NCBI GenBank assembly: GCA_937871985.1
Contig: CALMPB010000327.1
Coordinates: forward strand, 25,784 to 89,783
Reading direction: 5' to 3'
From: an uncultured Burkholderiaceae bacterium
Lineage (GTDB): Bacteria; Pseudomonadota; Gammaproteobacteria; Burkholderiales; Burkholderiaceae
DNA: 64,000 nt
Positions 44,306-55,058 of the stretch are shown piece after piece; within the stretch, counting starts at the first letter, position 1; every line of letters begins with the position of its first letter. The notes under the pieces were generated by a model that did not search any database, was not told the DNA's origin, and saw only the letters and a list, made by a program, of their open reading frames with translations. The position numbers were made by a program, and so were the translations under genes.

Positions 44306-45820
44306 TCAGCGGCGTCCCAAAGAGCCCAGCACGCCGCGCAGCAACTGCGTTGCCGTGCGCCGCACCATGCTCTTGGCCACTTGCTGCACCACACCCTCCC
44401 GCCGGCCTCCGCGAGGTCCGGTCGAACCGAAAAGAAAGTCGCTGACCGCATCCGCCAGCCCGCCGGCCGCCGCGCCTGTGGAGGCCGTCGCGGGCGCCTG
44501 ACCGCCTGGAGCGGCGCCCTTGCCCGCCGGCGCGGCCCCGCCTTCGGCGCGCTTCAGCAGGATTTCGTAGGCGGACTCGCGATCGACGGTCTGCTCGTAC
44601 TTGCCGCCCAGCAGCGAGGCCGCGCGCAGCGCCTGACGCTCGCTTTCGGTGGCCGGCCCGATGCGGCTGCCCGGCGCCAGCACCCAGGCCCTCTCGGTCG
44701 GCGACGGCCGCCCTTTTGCGTCGAGCAGCGATACCAGAGCTTCGCCGACCCCCAGGTCGGTGATGGCGGCCTCGATATCCAGGCCCGGATTGGGCCGCAT
44801 GGTCTGCGCCGCCGTCTTCACGGCCTTCTGGTCGCGTGGGGTGAAGGCCCGCAGCGCATGCTGCACACGATTTCCCAATTGCCCGAGGACAGTCTCGGGA
44901 ATGTCCAGCGGATTCTGCGTGACGAAATACACCCCTACGCCCTTGGAACGGATAAGGCGCACGACCTGCTCGATTTTTTCCTGCAAGGCTTTGGGCGCAT
45001 CCGAAAACAGCAAATGCGCCTCGTCGAAGAAAAACACGAACTTGGGTTTTTCAAGATCGCCGACCTCGGGCAGGGTTTCGTACAAATCGGCCAGCAGCCA
45101 CAATAAAAACACCGCGTACAGGCGCGGAGCCTGCATGAGCTTGTCGGCGGCCAGGATATTGACCATGCCCTGGCCTTTTTCGTCGCAGCGGATCAGGTCG
45201 TGCACGCTGAGCATGGGCTCGCCGAAAAACCGGTCGGCCCCCTGGGTTTCGAGCTGCAGCAGGCTGCGCTGTATGGCGCCGATGGAAGCCGAGGACACGT
45301 TCCCGTACTTCGTGCGCAGCTCGGCGGCGCGATCGGCCACATTCTGCAGCATGGCCCGCAAATCCTTGAGGTCCAGAATAAGCTGGCCTTCGTCGTCGGC
45401 CACCTTGAAGACCATGGCCAGCACGCCTTCCTGAGTGTCGTTGAGCTCGAGCATCCGCGCCAGCAGCAGCGGCCCCATGTCGGATACCGTGGCGCGCACC
45501 GGATGGCCCTGCTCTCCGAACACGTCCCAGAACGTAACCGGGCATCCGCCCCAGACCGGCTCGGGCAGGCCCAGCTTGGCCAGCCGCTCCTGCAGCTTGG
45601 GACTGGGCTGGCCCGCCTGCGAAATACCGCTCAGGTCGCCTTTGACATCGGCCATGAAAACCGGCACGCCCAGCCTTGAAAAAGCCTGCGCCAGGACCTG
45701 CAGCGTCACGGTCTTGCCTGTGCCCGTGGCGCCGGTAATGCATCCGTGCCGATTGGCCAGCTCCGGCAGAAGAGTGGCCGCACCGGCGGAATTCTTTGCG
45801 AGGACGATGGGTTCAGCCAT
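44306..45820 (-). CDS. HerA-like ATPase (DUF853, YjgR family)
   Basis: The 504-residue P-loop ATPase has Walker [11 protein letters not shown] (about residues 31-40) and Walker [13 protein letters not shown], with the HerA/FtsK-type segments [11 protein letters not shown] and [15 protein letters not shown]. The family (DUF853, E. coli YjgR) is widespread but poorly characterised; a DNA-related ATPase role is likely. ATG 45820 has AAGGGA upstream. The C-terminal ~90 residues are Gly/Ala-rich linker and basic tail. Confidence 0.9.
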   Translation of the reverse strand: MAEPIVLAKNSAGAATLLPELANRHGCITGATGTGKTVTLQVLAQAFSRLGVPVFMADVKGDLSGISQAGQPSPKLQERLAKLGLPEPVWGGCPVTFWDVFGEQGHPVRATVSDMGPLLLARMLELNDTQEGVLAMVFKVADDEGQLILDLKDLRAMLQNVADRAAELRTKYGNVSSASIGAIQRSLLQLETQGADRFFGEPMLSVHDLIRCDEKGQGMVNILAADKLMQAPRLYAVFLLWLLADLYETLPEVGDLEKPKFVFFFDEAHLLFSDAPKALQEKIEQVVRLIRSKGVGVYFVTQNPLDIPETVLGQLGNRVQHALRAFTPRDQKAVKTAAQTMRPNPGLDIEAAITDLGVGEALVSLLDAKGRPSPTERAWVLAPGSRIGPATESERQALRAASLLGGKYEQTVDRESAYEILLKRAEGGAAPAGKGAAPGGQAPATASTGAAAGGLADAVSDFLFGSTGPRGGRREGVVQQVAKSMVRRTATQLLRGVLGSLGRR

Positions 45821-45927
45821 TTTTTTCCCTTTTGATGCACGCAATTGCAAGATCCATAAGTGTAATTCCATGCCATGGGCTCTGCACGCGTTAAAATTAG
45901 CCTCTTTCTTCCAATTAAGACATTGTT

Positions 45928-46659
45928 ATGGCCGGACATAGTAAGTGGGCGAACATCCAGCACCGCAAGGGGCGCCAAGATGCCAAACGAGGCAAACTCT
46001 GGACAAAAATCATTCGTGAGATCACCGTGGCGGCACGGGCGGCCGGGCCCGACCCCGACTCCAATCCCCGCTTGCGCCTGGCCTGGGACAAAGCCACGGC
46101 GGCCAACATGCCCAAAGACAACATCCAGCGCGCCATCACGCGCGGCGCGGGCGGAGCGGATGGCGCCAACTACGAAGAAATCCGCTACGAAGGCTACGGC
46201 CCCAGCGGCGCCGCCGTCATCGTCGACTGCATGACCGACAACCGCATGCGCACCGTCGCCGAGGTTCGCCACGCCTTTTCCAAGCACGGCGGCAATATGG
46301 GCCAGGAGGGCTCGGTGGCCTTCATGTTCAAGCACTGCGGGCAGTTCATCTTCGCGCCCGGAACCTCTGAAGAGCAGGTCATGGAGGTCGGGCTGGAGGC
46401 AGGCGCCGACGATATCCAGACCGACGACGAAGGCGTCATCGAAGTCACCTGCCCGCCAGGCGACTACAGCGCCGTCAAGACGGCCTTCGAGGCGGCCGGG
46501 CTCGTCCCCGAGGTTCAGGCCATTACCATGAAGGCCCTGAACGAAGCCGAGCTCACCGGCGACGACGCGGCAAAAATGCAGAAAATGCTGGACGTGCTGG
46601 AAAGCCTGGACGATGTCCAGGAGGTATTCACCACAGCCGTGCTCGACGAACAGGAATAA
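45928..46659 (+). CDS. yebC: YebC/TACO1-family protein
   Basis: The 243-residue product has the conserved N-terminus [20 protein letters not shown] and the TACO1 signature [10 protein letters not shown] and [14 protein letters not shown]. Proteins of this family act as transcription regulators or, by recent work on YebC/YeeN, help ribosomes translate polyproline stretches. It is divergent from the HerA-like gene and 91 bases before purD. Confidence 0.95.
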   Translation: MAGHSKWANIQHRKGRQDAKRGKLWTKIIREITVAARAAGPDPDSNPRLRLAWDKATAANMPKDNIQRAITRGAGGADGANYEEIRYEGYGPSGAAVIVDCMTDNRMRTVAEVRHAFSKHGGNMGQEGSVAFMFKHCGQFIFAPGTSEEQVMEVGLEAGADDIQTDDEGVIEVTCPPGDYSAVKTAFEAAGLVPEVQAITMKALNEAELTGDDAAKMQKMLDVLESLDDVQEVFTTAVLDEQE

Positions 46660-46678
46660 AGCGCCCTCATCGTTGCGT

Positions 46679-46702
46679 CCGGGTTGAGTCAAATCAACCC
46701 GG
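46679..46702. other. perfect 9-base inverted repeat between yebC and purD
   Basis: CCGGGTTGA (46679-46687) and TCAACCCGG (46694-46702) with a six-base loop. No T-run follows, so it may be a weak terminator or a binding site. Confidence 0.5.
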
Positions 46703-46750
46703 CCTTCCCCACTTCGCTATACAGTAATCCCAGGACACCACATTACCATC

Positions 46751-48046
46751 ATGAAACTCCTTGTTATCGGCAGCGGCGGACGCGAACATGCCCTGGCCTG
46801 GCGGCTGGCCCAATCGGAGCGGATCCAGAAAGTCTACGTAGCTCCAGGCAACGGCGGCACCGCCACCACCGACCTGCTCGAAAACGTCGAGCTGACATCG
46901 GCCGACGACCTGATTGCGTTCGCCCGCAAGGAAAACGTGGCCTATACCGTCGTCGGGCCCGAGGCGCCGCTGGCGGCGGGCATCGTCGACGCCTTTCGCG
47001 CCGCCGGCCTGAAGATTTTCGGGCCTACGCAAAAAGCGGCGCAACTGGAAAGCTCGAAAGACTACGCCAAGGCCTTCATGGTGCGCCACCATATTCCCAC
47101 TGCGGCCTACCAGACCTTTACCGACCCCGAGCAGGCCAAGGCCTACATCAGCGAGCAAGGCGCGCCCATCGTCGTCAAGGCCGACGGCCTGGCGGCCGGC
47201 AAGGGCGTTGTCGTGGCCACCAGCGTCCAGGAAGCCCATGAAGCCATCGATAAAATGCTCGGCGACGGCTCTCTCGGGCCGGCTGGCGCGCGCGTGGTCA
47301 TCGAAGAATGCCTGCAGGGCGAAGAAGCCAGCTTCATGGTCATGAGCGACGGCCACGAAGTGCTGGTTCTGGCCACGAGCCAGGATCACAAGCGGCTGCT
47401 CGACCACGACCAGGGCCCCAATACGGGCGGCATGGGCGCCTACTCGCCCGCGCCCATCGTCACGCCGGCCTTGCACAACCGCATCATGCGCGAAGTCATC
47501 CACCCCACCTTGCAGGGCATGGCCAAGGACGGCATTCCCTATACCGGCTTTCTGTACGCCGGGCTCATGATCGGCGACGGCCCCGATGCCAGCCGCCCGA
47601 TCAAGGTGCTGGAGTACAACTGCCGCATGGGCGACCCTGAAACCCAGCCCATCATGATGCGCGTCAAAAGCGACCTGACCGAAGTCTTCGAGCACGCCGT
47701 CAACGGCACGCTCGAAAAGGCCAGCATCACCTGGGATCGGCGTACGGCCCTGGGCGTCGTGCTCGCCGCCAAGAACTATCCCGGCACGCCGCGCACCGGC
47801 GACGTCATCACCGGCCTGCCGCAAGGCAATGGCGAGTGTTTCGTGTTCCATGCCGGCACCCGCCTGGAAGACGGCGCCATCAAGACCTCGGGAGGCCGGG
47901 TCCTGTGCGTGACGGCGCTGGGCGATTCGGTCAAGCGCGCGCAGGCCGCCACCTACCAATGCGTGCAGGAAATCCAGTTCGACGGCCGCCAGTACCGCGG
48001 CGATATCGGCTGGCGCGCCATTTCTCACTCGGAAACCTCGTCCTGA
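46751..48046 (+). CDS. purD: phosphoribosylamine-glycine ligase
   Basis: The 431-residue ATP-grasp enzyme makes GAR in purine synthesis. Signature motifs are [38 protein letters not shown], the [15 protein letters not shown] loop and [12 protein letters not shown]. Length matches the family. An inverted repeat (46679-46702) lies upstream and a TATACAGTAAT element (46717-46727) could serve as a -10. hemF follows after 46 bases. Confidence 0.97.
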   Translation: MKLLVIGSGGREHALAWRLAQSERIQKVYVAPGNGGTATTDLLENVELTSADDLIAFARKENVAYTVVGPEAPLAAGIVDAFRAAGLKIFGPTQKAAQLESSKDYAKAFMVRHHIPTAAYQTFTDPEQAKAYISEQGAPIVVKADGLAAGKGVVVATSVQEAHEAIDKMLGDGSLGPAGARVVIEECLQGEEASFMVMSDGHEVLVLATSQDHKRLLDHDQGPNTGGMGAYSPAPIVTPALHNRIMREVIHPTLQGMAKDGIPYTGFLYAGLMIGDGPDASRPIKVLEYNCRMGDPETQPIMMRVKSDLTEVFEHAVNGTLEKASITWDRRTALGVVLAAKNYPGTPRTGDVITGLPQGNGECFVFHAGTRLEDGAIKTSGGRVLCVTALGDSVKRAQAATYQCVQEIQFDGRQYRGDIGWRAISHSETSS

Positions 48047-48092
48047 CCTGTATTCGTCGGGCGGACATCGCCAACTGAAAGGAATTCGCTAC

Positions 48093-49001
48093 ATGGTTGT
48101 GCCCATCTCTTCCGCCCGCGACTATTTTCTGGATCTTCAGGCCCGCATCGTGGCCGCCCTGGAACAAGCCGACGGCACACCGTTCGAGGCCGACCACTGG
48201 CAGCGCGAAGAAGGCGGCGGCGGCCTGTCGCGCCTGCTCGAAGGCGGACCGCTGTTCGAGCGGGCGGGCGTCCTGTTCAGCCACGTCCAGGGCAAGGCCC
48301 TGCCACCCTCGGCCAGCGCGCACCGCCCCGACCTGGCCGGACGGTCCTGGGAGGCCATGGGGGTCTCCATGGTTCTGCATCCGCGCAACCCCTACGTTCC
48401 CACTACGCACATGAACGTGCGCCTGTTCGTCGCCAAAGCCCCCGCGCACGGCGGCGCCGACGACGTATTCTGGTTCGGCGGCGGCCTGGATCTCACCCCC
48501 TACTACCCCTTCGAGGAAGACGCCCGGCATTTTCACCAGGCCTGCCACGATGCCCTGGCGCCCTTCGGCCAGGACAAATACCCGGCTTACAAGAAATGGT
48601 GCGACGACTATTTTTATCTCAAGCACCGCAACGAGACCCGCGGCATCGGCGGCATTTTCTTCGACGACGTCAACGACGGCGGCTTCGAGCAAAGCTTCGC
48701 CATGACGAAATCAGTGGGCGACAGTTTCCTGGGCGCCTACCTGCCCATCGTCGAGAAACGCCAATCCACGCCATACGGCGATCAGCAGCGCGACTTCCAG
48801 GCCTACCGCCGCGGCCGCTACGTCGAATTCAACCTGGTGTTCGACCGCGGCACGCTGTTCGGCCTGCAATCGGGCGGACGCACCGAGTCCATCCTCCTGT
48901 CCATGCCGCCCATGGCCGCCTGGCGCTACAACTGGACTCCCGCGGCCAACACCCCCGAGGCGGAACTGGCCGCCTTCCTGAAACCCCGGCAATGGCTATA
49001 A
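48093..49001 (+). CDS. hemF: oxygen-dependent coproporphyrinogen III oxidase
   Basis: The 302-residue enzyme oxidatively decarboxylates coproporphyrinogen III to protoporphyrinogen IX in heme synthesis. Family signature: [19 protein letters not shown], and [20 protein letters not shown]. The stop (TAA 48999-49001) lies inside the start of nadD, an overlap of ten bases. Confidence 0.96.
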   Translation: MVVPISSARDYFLDLQARIVAALEQADGTPFEADHWQREEGGGGLSRLLEGGPLFERAGVLFSHVQGKALPPSASAHRPDLAGRSWEAMGVSMVLHPRNPYVPTTHMNVRLFVAKAPAHGGADDVFWFGGGLDLTPYYPFEEDARHFHQACHDALAPFGQDKYPAYKKWCDDYFYLKHRNETRGIGGIFFDDVNDGGFEQSFAMTKSVGDSFLGAYLPIVEKRQSTPYGDQQRDFQAYRRGRYVEFNLVFDRGTLFGLQSGGRTESILLSMPPMAAWRYNWTPAANTPEAELAAFLKPRQWL

Positions 49002-49612
49002 AAAAAATCGGCCTGCTGGGCGGCAGCTTCGACCCGGTGCACCTGGGCCATACGCGCCTGGCCGAGACCGCCCGCGAGGTGCTGGCGCTGGACGAACTGC
49101 AACTGCTGCCGGCGGCCAATCCATGGCAGCGGCCGGAACTGGCCGCCAGCGCCGGGCACCGCCTGGCCATGCTGGAAATCGCCATTGCCAACAAACCCGG
49201 ACTGGCCGTCAACCCGGTCGAAATCGAACGCGGCGGCAAAACCTACACCATCGACACGCTCGAACAGCTTCCCGGCGATGCCCGGTATTATTGGATAACC
49301 GGCGCCGACCAGCTTGCCAACTTCTGTTCCTGGCACCGCTGGGAAGACATCGCCGCGCGGGTAAGGCTGGTCGTCGCTCAGCGCCCGGGAGCCAGCGCCC
49401 AGGCGCCAGCACCGCTGCAAAAGGTTCTTGCCCGGGAAAACGCGCCGCTCATCAGCCTGCCCTTCGAAGCCACGGCCATTTCGGCCACGGACATCCGCCA
49501 TCGCCTGGCGCGGGGCTTGCCGGTGGACGGCCTGCTCGACGATGCCGTCGCACAATATATCCGGCGGCATGGGCTGTATAAACCCGCCGCTTCCCAACCG
49601 ATCAAGGTATAG
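48992..49612 (+). CDS. nadD: nicotinate-nucleotide adenylyltransferase
   Basis: The 206-residue nucleotidyltransferase has the [11 protein letters not shown] motif (residues 9-19) for ATP and the [10 protein letters not shown] motif near the C-terminus. It converts NaMN to NaAD in NAD synthesis. It overlaps hemF by ten bases and is followed by rsfS eight bases later, the usual nadD-rsfS-rlmH cluster. Confidence 0.96.
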   Translation: MAIKKIGLLGGSFDPVHLGHTRLAETAREVLALDELQLLPAANPWQRPELAASAGHRLAMLEIAIANKPGLAVNPVEIERGGKTYTIDTLEQLPGDARYYWITGADQLANFCSWHRWEDIAARVRLVVAQRPGASAQAPAPLQKVLARENAPLISLPFEATAISATDIRHRLARGLPVDGLLDDAVAQYIRRHGLYKPAASQPIKV

Positions 49613-49620
49613 TTCAATAC

Positions 49621-50022
49621 ATGGATATCACAAAACTGCAGCGCCTCGTCCTCGACGCCCTCGAAGACGTCAAGGCGCAGGACATCAAGGTCTTCAACAC
49701 CAGCCACATCACCAGTCTGTTCGACCGGGTGATCATCGCCAGCGGAACCTCCAACCGGCAGACCCGAGCCCTGGCATCCAGCGTCAGCGACGCCGCCCGC
49801 AAGCACAAAATACCCATCATCGCCCACGAAGGCGAAGACACCGGCGAATGGGTGCTGATCGACCTGGGCGACATCGTCGTGCACTGCATGCAGCCCAATA
49901 TCCGGCAGTACTACAACCTGGAAGAAGTCTGGGGCGACAAGCCGGTGCGCGTCAAGCTGCTGCCGCAGTCCACCCAGCCCGTCATCGCCGAAACCTTCGA
50001 TTTCGACGATGAGGACGATTAA
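49621..50022 (+). CDS. rsfS: ribosome silencing factor RsfS
   Basis: The 133-residue protein of the YbeB/Iojap family has the signature VFNTSHITSLFDRVIIASGT, and EGEDTGEWVLIDLGDIVVHC. It binds L14 on the large subunit and blocks 70S formation in starvation. The C-terminal acidic tail (TFDFDDEDD) is an extension. It follows nadD and precedes rlmH. Confidence 0.96.
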   Translation: MDITKLQRLVLDALEDVKAQDIKVFNTSHITSLFDRVIIASGTSNRQTRALASSVSDAARKHKIPIIAHEGEDTGEWVLIDLGDIVVHCMQPNIRQYYNLEEVWGDKPVRVKLLPQSTQPVIAETFDFDDEDD

Positions 50023-50049
50023 CCGCCACGCCCGGCCATAGGCTCCGGC

Positions 50050-50520
50050 ATGAAGCTCATCGTCATCGCCGTCGGCCAGCGCATGCCGGGCTGGGTCGAA
50101 GAGGCCTGGCGGGACTACGCCAAGCGCCTGCCCCCCGACTGTGCGCTGGAACTGCGCGAAATCAAGCCCGAACCGCGTACCAGCGGCAAAACCCCCGCCC
50201 AGATGATGGCTGCCGAAGCCCGACGCATCGAAGCGGCGATTCCCAGCCAGGCGCTGGTCATCGCCCTGGACGAGCACGGCCGCGACCTGAGCACCATGGA
50301 TCTTGCCGGGCAACTGCAGGAGTGGCGGGCGGGAGGCCAGGATGTGGTCTTCCTGGTCGGCGGACCCGACGGCCTGGACGCCGCCCTCAAACGCGGCAGC
50401 CACAAACTGATCAAGCTGTCATCGCTTACCCTTCCCCACCCCATGGTGCGGGTCGTATTGGCCGAGCAGTTGTACCGCGCCTGGGCCATCATGACGAACC
50501 ATCCCTACCACCGCGCGTAA
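50050..50520 (+). CDS. rlmH: 23S rRNA m3-pseudouridine-1915 methyltransferase
   Basis: The 156-residue SPOUT methyltransferase shows the start [20 protein letters not shown], the trefoil-knot signatures [11 protein letters not shown] and [20 protein letters not shown], and the C-terminal NHPYHR. It modifies helix 69 of 23S rRNA. It is 27 bases after rsfS. Confidence 0.97.
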   Translation: MKLIVIAVGQRMPGWVEEAWRDYAKRLPPDCALELREIKPEPRTSGKTPAQMMAAEARRIEAAIPSQALVIALDEHGRDLSTMDLAGQLQEWRAGGQDVVFLVGGPDGLDAALKRGSHKLIKLSSLTLPHPMVRVVLAEQLYRAWAIMTNHPYHRA

Positions 50521-50552
50521 ATCCCCGCGCCTTGCCGACGAGTACACCAGCC

Positions 50553-51992
50553 ATGACCGCACGCCGCACCAAGATCGTCGCCACGCTGGGCCCCGCCAGC
50601 TCCAGCCCCGAAGTCATCGAAAAACTCATCCTCGCCGGAATGGACGTGGCCCGTTTGAACTTCTCGCACGGCAGCGCCGGCGACCATCGCGAGCGCACCC
50701 GGCTCATCCGCGAGATCGCGGCCAGGCACGGCCGCTACGTCGCCATCATGGGCGACCTGCAGGGCCCGAAGATACGCATTGCGCGGTTTGCGAACTCCCC
50801 CGTCAACCTCGTCGAGGGGCAGTCCTTTACGCTGTCCAACACCCATCCTCTGGACGCCGGAGACAGCACCATCGTGGGCATCGACTACCCCAGCCTGGTC
50901 GCCGACTGCCATCCTGGCGACGAGCTCCTGCTCGACGATGGGCGGGTGGTCCTGCGAGTCGAAAAAACCGATGCCAACACTGTACACACGACGGTGGCCG
51001 TGGGCGGCCCGCTGTCCAACAATAAAGGCATCAACCGGCGCGGCGGCGGAATTTCGGCTCCCAGCCTCACCGACAAGGACAAGGCCGACATCCACACCAT
51101 CGCCGAGCTCGAGCTGGATTACGTTGCCGTGTCATTTCCCCGCTACGGCGCCGATATCGTCGAGGCGCGCAAGCTGGTGCGCGCCGCCGGAAGCAGCGCC
51201 TGGATCATCGCCAAGATCGAGCGCGCCGAAGCCGTCGCCGACGACCAGGCCCTGGATGCCCTCATCAAGGCCAGCGACGGCGTCATGGTGGCGCGCGGCG
51301 ATCTCGGCGTGGAGGTCGGCGATGCCCGCCTGGCCGGCATCCAGAAGCGCATCATCCTGCACGCGCGCACCCACAATAAATTCGTCATCACGGCCACCCA
51401 GATGATGGAATCCATGATCCACAACCCCATTCCGACCCGCGCCGAGGTCTCGGACGTGGCCAACGCGGTCATCGACTACACCGATGCCGTCATGCTCTCG
51501 GCCGAAAGCGCGGCGGGCCATTACCCCGTCGAAGCCGTGGCGGCCATGGCCCGCATCTGCCTCGGGGCCGAACAAGAGCCCGGCACCGCGCGCTCGCAGC
51601 ATCGCGTGGGCGAGACCTTCAACCGGCGCGACGAAACCATTGCCTTGTCGGCCATGTACGCCGCCAACCATTACCCCGGCATCAAAGCCATTATCGCGCT
51701 CACCGAAAGCGGCCACACGCCGCTCATCATGTCGCGCATCCGCTCGGCCGTGCCCATTTACTGTTATACCCGCCACGCCGCGACCCAGCGCCGCGCCGCC
51801 ATGTTCCGCGGCGTCTACACCGTGCCCTTCGACGTCAGCCAGCACGACGTCCTGGACGTGAACCGCGAGGCCATCAAACGGCTCAAGGACAAAGGCCTGC
51901 TCGCCAAGGGCGACTCGGTCATCCTCACCAAGGGCGAACACGACAACCAGGCGGGCGGCACCAACGACATGCGGATCCTCAAGGTCGACTAG
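50553..51992 (+). CDS. pyk: pyruvate kinase
   Basis: The 479-residue glycolytic enzyme has MTARRTKIVATLGPASSSPE, the substrate loop FSHGSAGDH, IAKIERAEAV (catalytic Lys), MVARGDLGVE (metal-binding) and the DAVMLSAESAAGHYP loop. ATG 50553 is 32 bases after rlmH. Insertion of pyk between rlmH and maf is unusual compared with nadD-rsfS-rlmH-maf in many relatives. Confidence 0.97.
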   Translation: MTARRTKIVATLGPASSSPEVIEKLILAGMDVARLNFSHGSAGDHRERTRLIREIAARHGRYVAIMGDLQGPKIRIARFANSPVNLVEGQSFTLSNTHPLDAGDSTIVGIDYPSLVADCHPGDELLLDDGRVVLRVEKTDANTVHTTVAVGGPLSNNKGINRRGGGISAPSLTDKDKADIHTIAELELDYVAVSFPRYGADIVEARKLVRAAGSSAWIIAKIERAEAVADDQALDALIKASDGVMVARGDLGVEVGDARLAGIQKRIILHARTHNKFVITATQMMESMIHNPIPTRAEVSDVANAVIDYTDAVMLSAESAAGHYPVEAVAAMARICLGAEQEPGTARSQHRVGETFNRRDETIALSAMYAANHYPGIKAIIALTESGHTPLIMSRIRSAVPIYCYTRHAATQRRAAMFRGVYTVPFDVSQHDVLDVNREAIKRLKDKGLLAKGDSVILTKGEHDNQAGGTNDMRILKVD

Positions 51993-52018
51993 GGCCTGTT
52001 AACACTGAAAAACCTTCG

Positions 52019-52615
52019 ATGATCAACCTCCGGACTCCGCTATATCTGGCCTCCGCCAGCCCGCGCCGCCATGAAATCCTGCTGCAGATGGGCGTTGCGC
52101 ATACCGTTCTCGACGTGCCCTCTCCGCCCGGCGAAGACGAACCCCGGCTTGCCAATGAGCATCCCGCCGACTACGTGCGCCGCACCGCCAGGGAAAAAGC
52201 GCTGCGGGCCGCCGCATGGGTCGCCGAACAGTCCTTGCCGCCGCAACCCATACTCGCGGCGGACACCACGGTGTTCCTCGGCGACGACATCCTGGGCAAG
52301 CCGGCCGATGCCGGCGATGCGCAGCGCATGCTGAAGCGGCTGTCGGGGACGACGCACAGCGTGCACACCGCGGTCGTCCTCGCTTGGGAAGGACAGCTCG
52401 ACGAAAAAGTGTCGATGACCGAGGTGCGCATGAAACCGTTGTCGGACGCCGAGATCGCCGCCTACTGTGCCACCGGCGAGCCCATGGGCAAAGCCGGCGG
52501 CTACGGCATCCAGGGCCATGCCGCGCTGTTCATCGAACACATATCGGGCAGCTACAGCGGAGTCATGGGCCTGCCTATCTTTGAAACGGGCCAAATCCTG
52601 CAATATCTGCTTTAA
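52019..52615 (+). CDS. maf: Maf-family nucleotide pyrophosphatase
   Basis: The 198-residue protein has LASASPRRHEILLQMG at the start (the conserved S-x-S-x-R-R), the LAADTTVFLG metal loop and the MGKAGGYGIQGHAALFIEHI motif. Maf proteins hydrolyse non-canonical or canonical NTPs (dTTP, UTP, m7GTP depending on subtype); residues here point to the YhdE (dTTP/UTP) subtype but this is not certain. The gene that often follows in Burkholderiales, rng (RNase G), is missing; a lower-GC catabolic block starts 61 bases later. Confidence 0.94.
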   Translation: MINLRTPLYLASASPRRHEILLQMGVAHTVLDVPSPPGEDEPRLANEHPADYVRRTAREKALRAAAWVAEQSLPPQPILAADTTVFLGDDILGKPADAGDAQRMLKRLSGTTHSVHTAVVLAWEGQLDEKVSMTEVRMKPLSDAEIAAYCATGEPMGKAGGYGIQGHAALFIEHISGSYSGVMGLPIFETGQILQYLL

Positions 52616-52676
52616 CCCAATATATACATCAGCATGGCGGCCATTGCCCGCTGTTCTACTTGCATAGCGCCAAACT

Positions 52677-55058
52677 TTACCGCTTTTGCAAAATAGCCCG
52701 CAAAACACTGTCTGGTGTAAATGGCTGGTTTTCGGCCGCCACACTCAATGGCCGAAGGGCATCGTTCACAGCAGACCAAATGGCCCCAATAGACCCCACT
52801 GTTCCGGCCTCTCCGACCCCTTTGGCACCCAGCCCGGTTTCCTTCTCAGGAGTCGTCACATGAGAAACATGTATATCCGGTATTTCTCCGGCCATGGGCA
52901 CCAGGTAGTCCGCCAATGAAGCGTTGGACATCTGCCCCGTGTCGCTGTAAAGGCAGTGCTCGAACAGGGCTGCGCCGATGCCTTGCACAACGCCGCCGCG
53001 AATCTGCTCGTCCACCAGCAATGGGTTGATCACCGTGCCACAATCCTCCACAACCCAGAAATCAAGCACCGTTACCTGACCTGTTTCCACATCTACCTCG
53101 ACTTCGGCCGCCTGAATGCCGTTGGCCACGAAATAAGGTTTCTCAAATGGGGCGTAGCTGCATTCCACGCTTAGCGAGGGAATATCCGCCAAGGGAATCA
53201 GCGTCGAGTTGTAATGCGCAAGCCTGGCCAACTGCCGCAGTGAGCAGAGCACCTCTCCGTCTTTCAACGACACAACGCCATGGTCAATTTCAAGATCGGC
53301 AATATTCACCGACTTCCAGGCGGAAACAATGGACAGCACGTTAGCCCGAAGCTGCCTGGCCGCACGCCGCGCAGCTTCGCCTCCCAGCGCAATGCCCCGC
53401 GACGCCCACGCGCCGCCGCCCGTGGGATCGGTCCGGGTATCACCGCTGCGTACGACAATGGAATCCATGGGGCAGCCCAGCCCATCGGCAATAATTTGTG
53501 CCAGCCCCGTGTGAGCCCCCTGACCGCTTTCAGATGCGCTGGTATTGCATGTAATTTCACCCGATGCCCCCAACTGCAGCCGCACACCTTCCTTGCCCGC
53601 CACCGGCACGCCGTTACGCCCATACAGCCCTGCGCCAACCCCTGTCTGCTCGATAAAGGTACATAAGCCTATGCCACGGTATACCCCTTGCTGAAGCAAG
53701 TCTTTTTGCCTTTGCCGCAACTGTGGATAACCCATTGCATTCTTGATCGATTCAAGGCATTTGTGCAGTGACAGGCCGCGCAATTTCTTGTCGCTTTCAG
53801 CGGTCAGTTCGGCATCAATGATGTAATTCTTGCGACGGATTTCAAAGCGATCCATATTCAGGCTTGCCGCCGCGTTATCAAGCAACTGCTCGATGATCGC
53901 CGTGGCAAGCGGCTGGCCCACCGCGCGGTAGGCGCCTGTCGGAACCTTGTTTACATAGGCGCCACGCACCCGTCCGTGCAAGACGGGAATCCTGTAGGCC
54001 ATGCCGCACATTTCAAGCACCTGTAGCGCTTCACCCACGCTACTGCGCGGGTACAACGACACCGCCCCGAAAGTGAACAACACATCAAAGCGCAGGCCCA
54101 TGATCCGGCCGCCTTCGTCCAGTGCCAACTCGGCTGTTGCAACCGCCTCGCGTGCATGGGCATCGCTTACAAACGACTCCAACCTGTCAGCCTGATACTT
54201 TATGGGCACGCCCAGCAAGCGCGCAATCGCCACTGCGGCCATTTCATCAGGGTAGGCGTGCAACTTGATGCCAAATGCACCGCCCACATCGGGGCACAAC
54301 ACGCGCACCCGCGACAACGGCATCGAAAGCTGCTGGGCATAGACCTCTTGCATCTGAAAAGGCGACTGGTGCGACTGATACACCACCAGCTCCTCGGTGC
54401 GCTTGTCGTAACTGGCAACGACACCACGCGATTCCAGCGGCACGCCTGTTTGGCGGCCAAATGAGAACCGGTGCCTGACCACGTGCACCGCTTCATTCAG
54501 CAGTGCATCCGCATCGCCTCGTTTTATTTCACGCTGTAGCGCCAGATTACTGGAAAGCAAAGGATGCGCCAACGGAGAGCCGGGCGATATCGCCTTAGCC
54601 GCATCGACCACGGGCTCAAGGTCATCCCAAGCAATCTCTATAACTTCGAGTGCATCCTCGGCCTGCGCGCGCGTTTTGGCAACCACGGCAATTACCGGCT
54701 CGCCTTGCCAGTAAACCTCGTCGATCGCCAGCGGATGCTGCGGCGCCGACACATGTTCGGGAAGCATTTCCAGGCGTGTTACCCACGGAGCACAGACAGT
54801 CGAAAGCTCAATACCCGTTATCACCCGGAACACGCCCGGCGTTTTTTGAGCAGCGCTTAGGTCGCCGACAGTGAATTTTGCCCGCGCATACGGACTGCGA
54901 TAAAACGCAACATGATACGGAACACCTGCGTCGACATCGTCCAGGTAACGGCCCCGCCCTGTTACCAGCCTGCGCGCAATATGTCTGGGCACCGACTTAC
55001 CCACCAGTCCGTCAGAGTAAGTTGTCACCTCATCGGCAAACTCGACTTGATCGCTCAT
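52677..55058 (-). CDS. molybdenum hydroxylase large subunit (CoxL-like, xanthine dehydrogenase family)
   Basis: The 793-residue subunit of the xanthine dehydrogenase family binds the Mo-cytosine-dinucleotide cofactor. Visible motifs are CPDVGGAFGIKLHAY, GAYRAVGQP in the active-site loop, GSGQGAHTGLAQ-like (ASESGQGAHTGLAQ) and the catalytic Glu in GAKGVGEAGTVG. The active loop is not the AYxCSFR of form I CO dehydrogenase nor AYRGAGR of form II, so CO oxidation is unlikely; hydroxylation of a heteroaromatic or aldehyde is more probable. Start ATG 55058 overlaps the small-subunit stop by ATGA. Confidence 0.9.
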   Translation of the reverse strand: MSDQVEFADEVTTYSDGLVGKSVPRHIARRLVTGRGRYLDDVDAGVPYHVAFYRSPYARAKFTVGDLSAAQKTPGVFRVITGIELSTVCAPWVTRLEMLPEHVSAPQHPLAIDEVYWQGEPVIAVVAKTRAQAEDALEVIEIAWDDLEPVVDAAKAISPGSPLAHPLLSSNLALQREIKRGDADALLNEAVHVVRHRFSFGRQTGVPLESRGVVASYDKRTEELVVYQSHQSPFQMQEVYAQQLSMPLSRVRVLCPDVGGAFGIKLHAYPDEMAAVAIARLLGVPIKYQADRLESFVSDAHAREAVATAELALDEGGRIMGLRFDVLFTFGAVSLYPRSSVGEALQVLEMCGMAYRIPVLHGRVRGAYVNKVPTGAYRAVGQPLATAIIEQLLDNAAASLNMDRFEIRRKNYIIDAELTAESDKKLRGLSLHKCLESIKNAMGYPQLRQRQKDLLQQGVYRGIGLCTFIEQTGVGAGLYGRNGVPVAGKEGVRLQLGASGEITCNTSASESGQGAHTGLAQIIADGLGCPMDSIVVRSGDTRTDPTGGGAWASRGIALGGEAARRAARQLRANVLSIVSAWKSVNIADLEIDHGVVSLKDGEVLCSLRQLARLAHYNSTLIPLADIPSLSVECSYAPFEKPYFVANGIQAAEVEVDVETGQVTVLDFWVVEDCGTVINPLLVDEQIRGGVVQGIGAALFEHCLYSDTGQMSNASLADYLVPMAGEIPDIHVSHVTTPEKETGLGAKGVGEAGTVGSIGAIWSAVNDALRPLSVAAENQPFTPDSVLRAILQKR

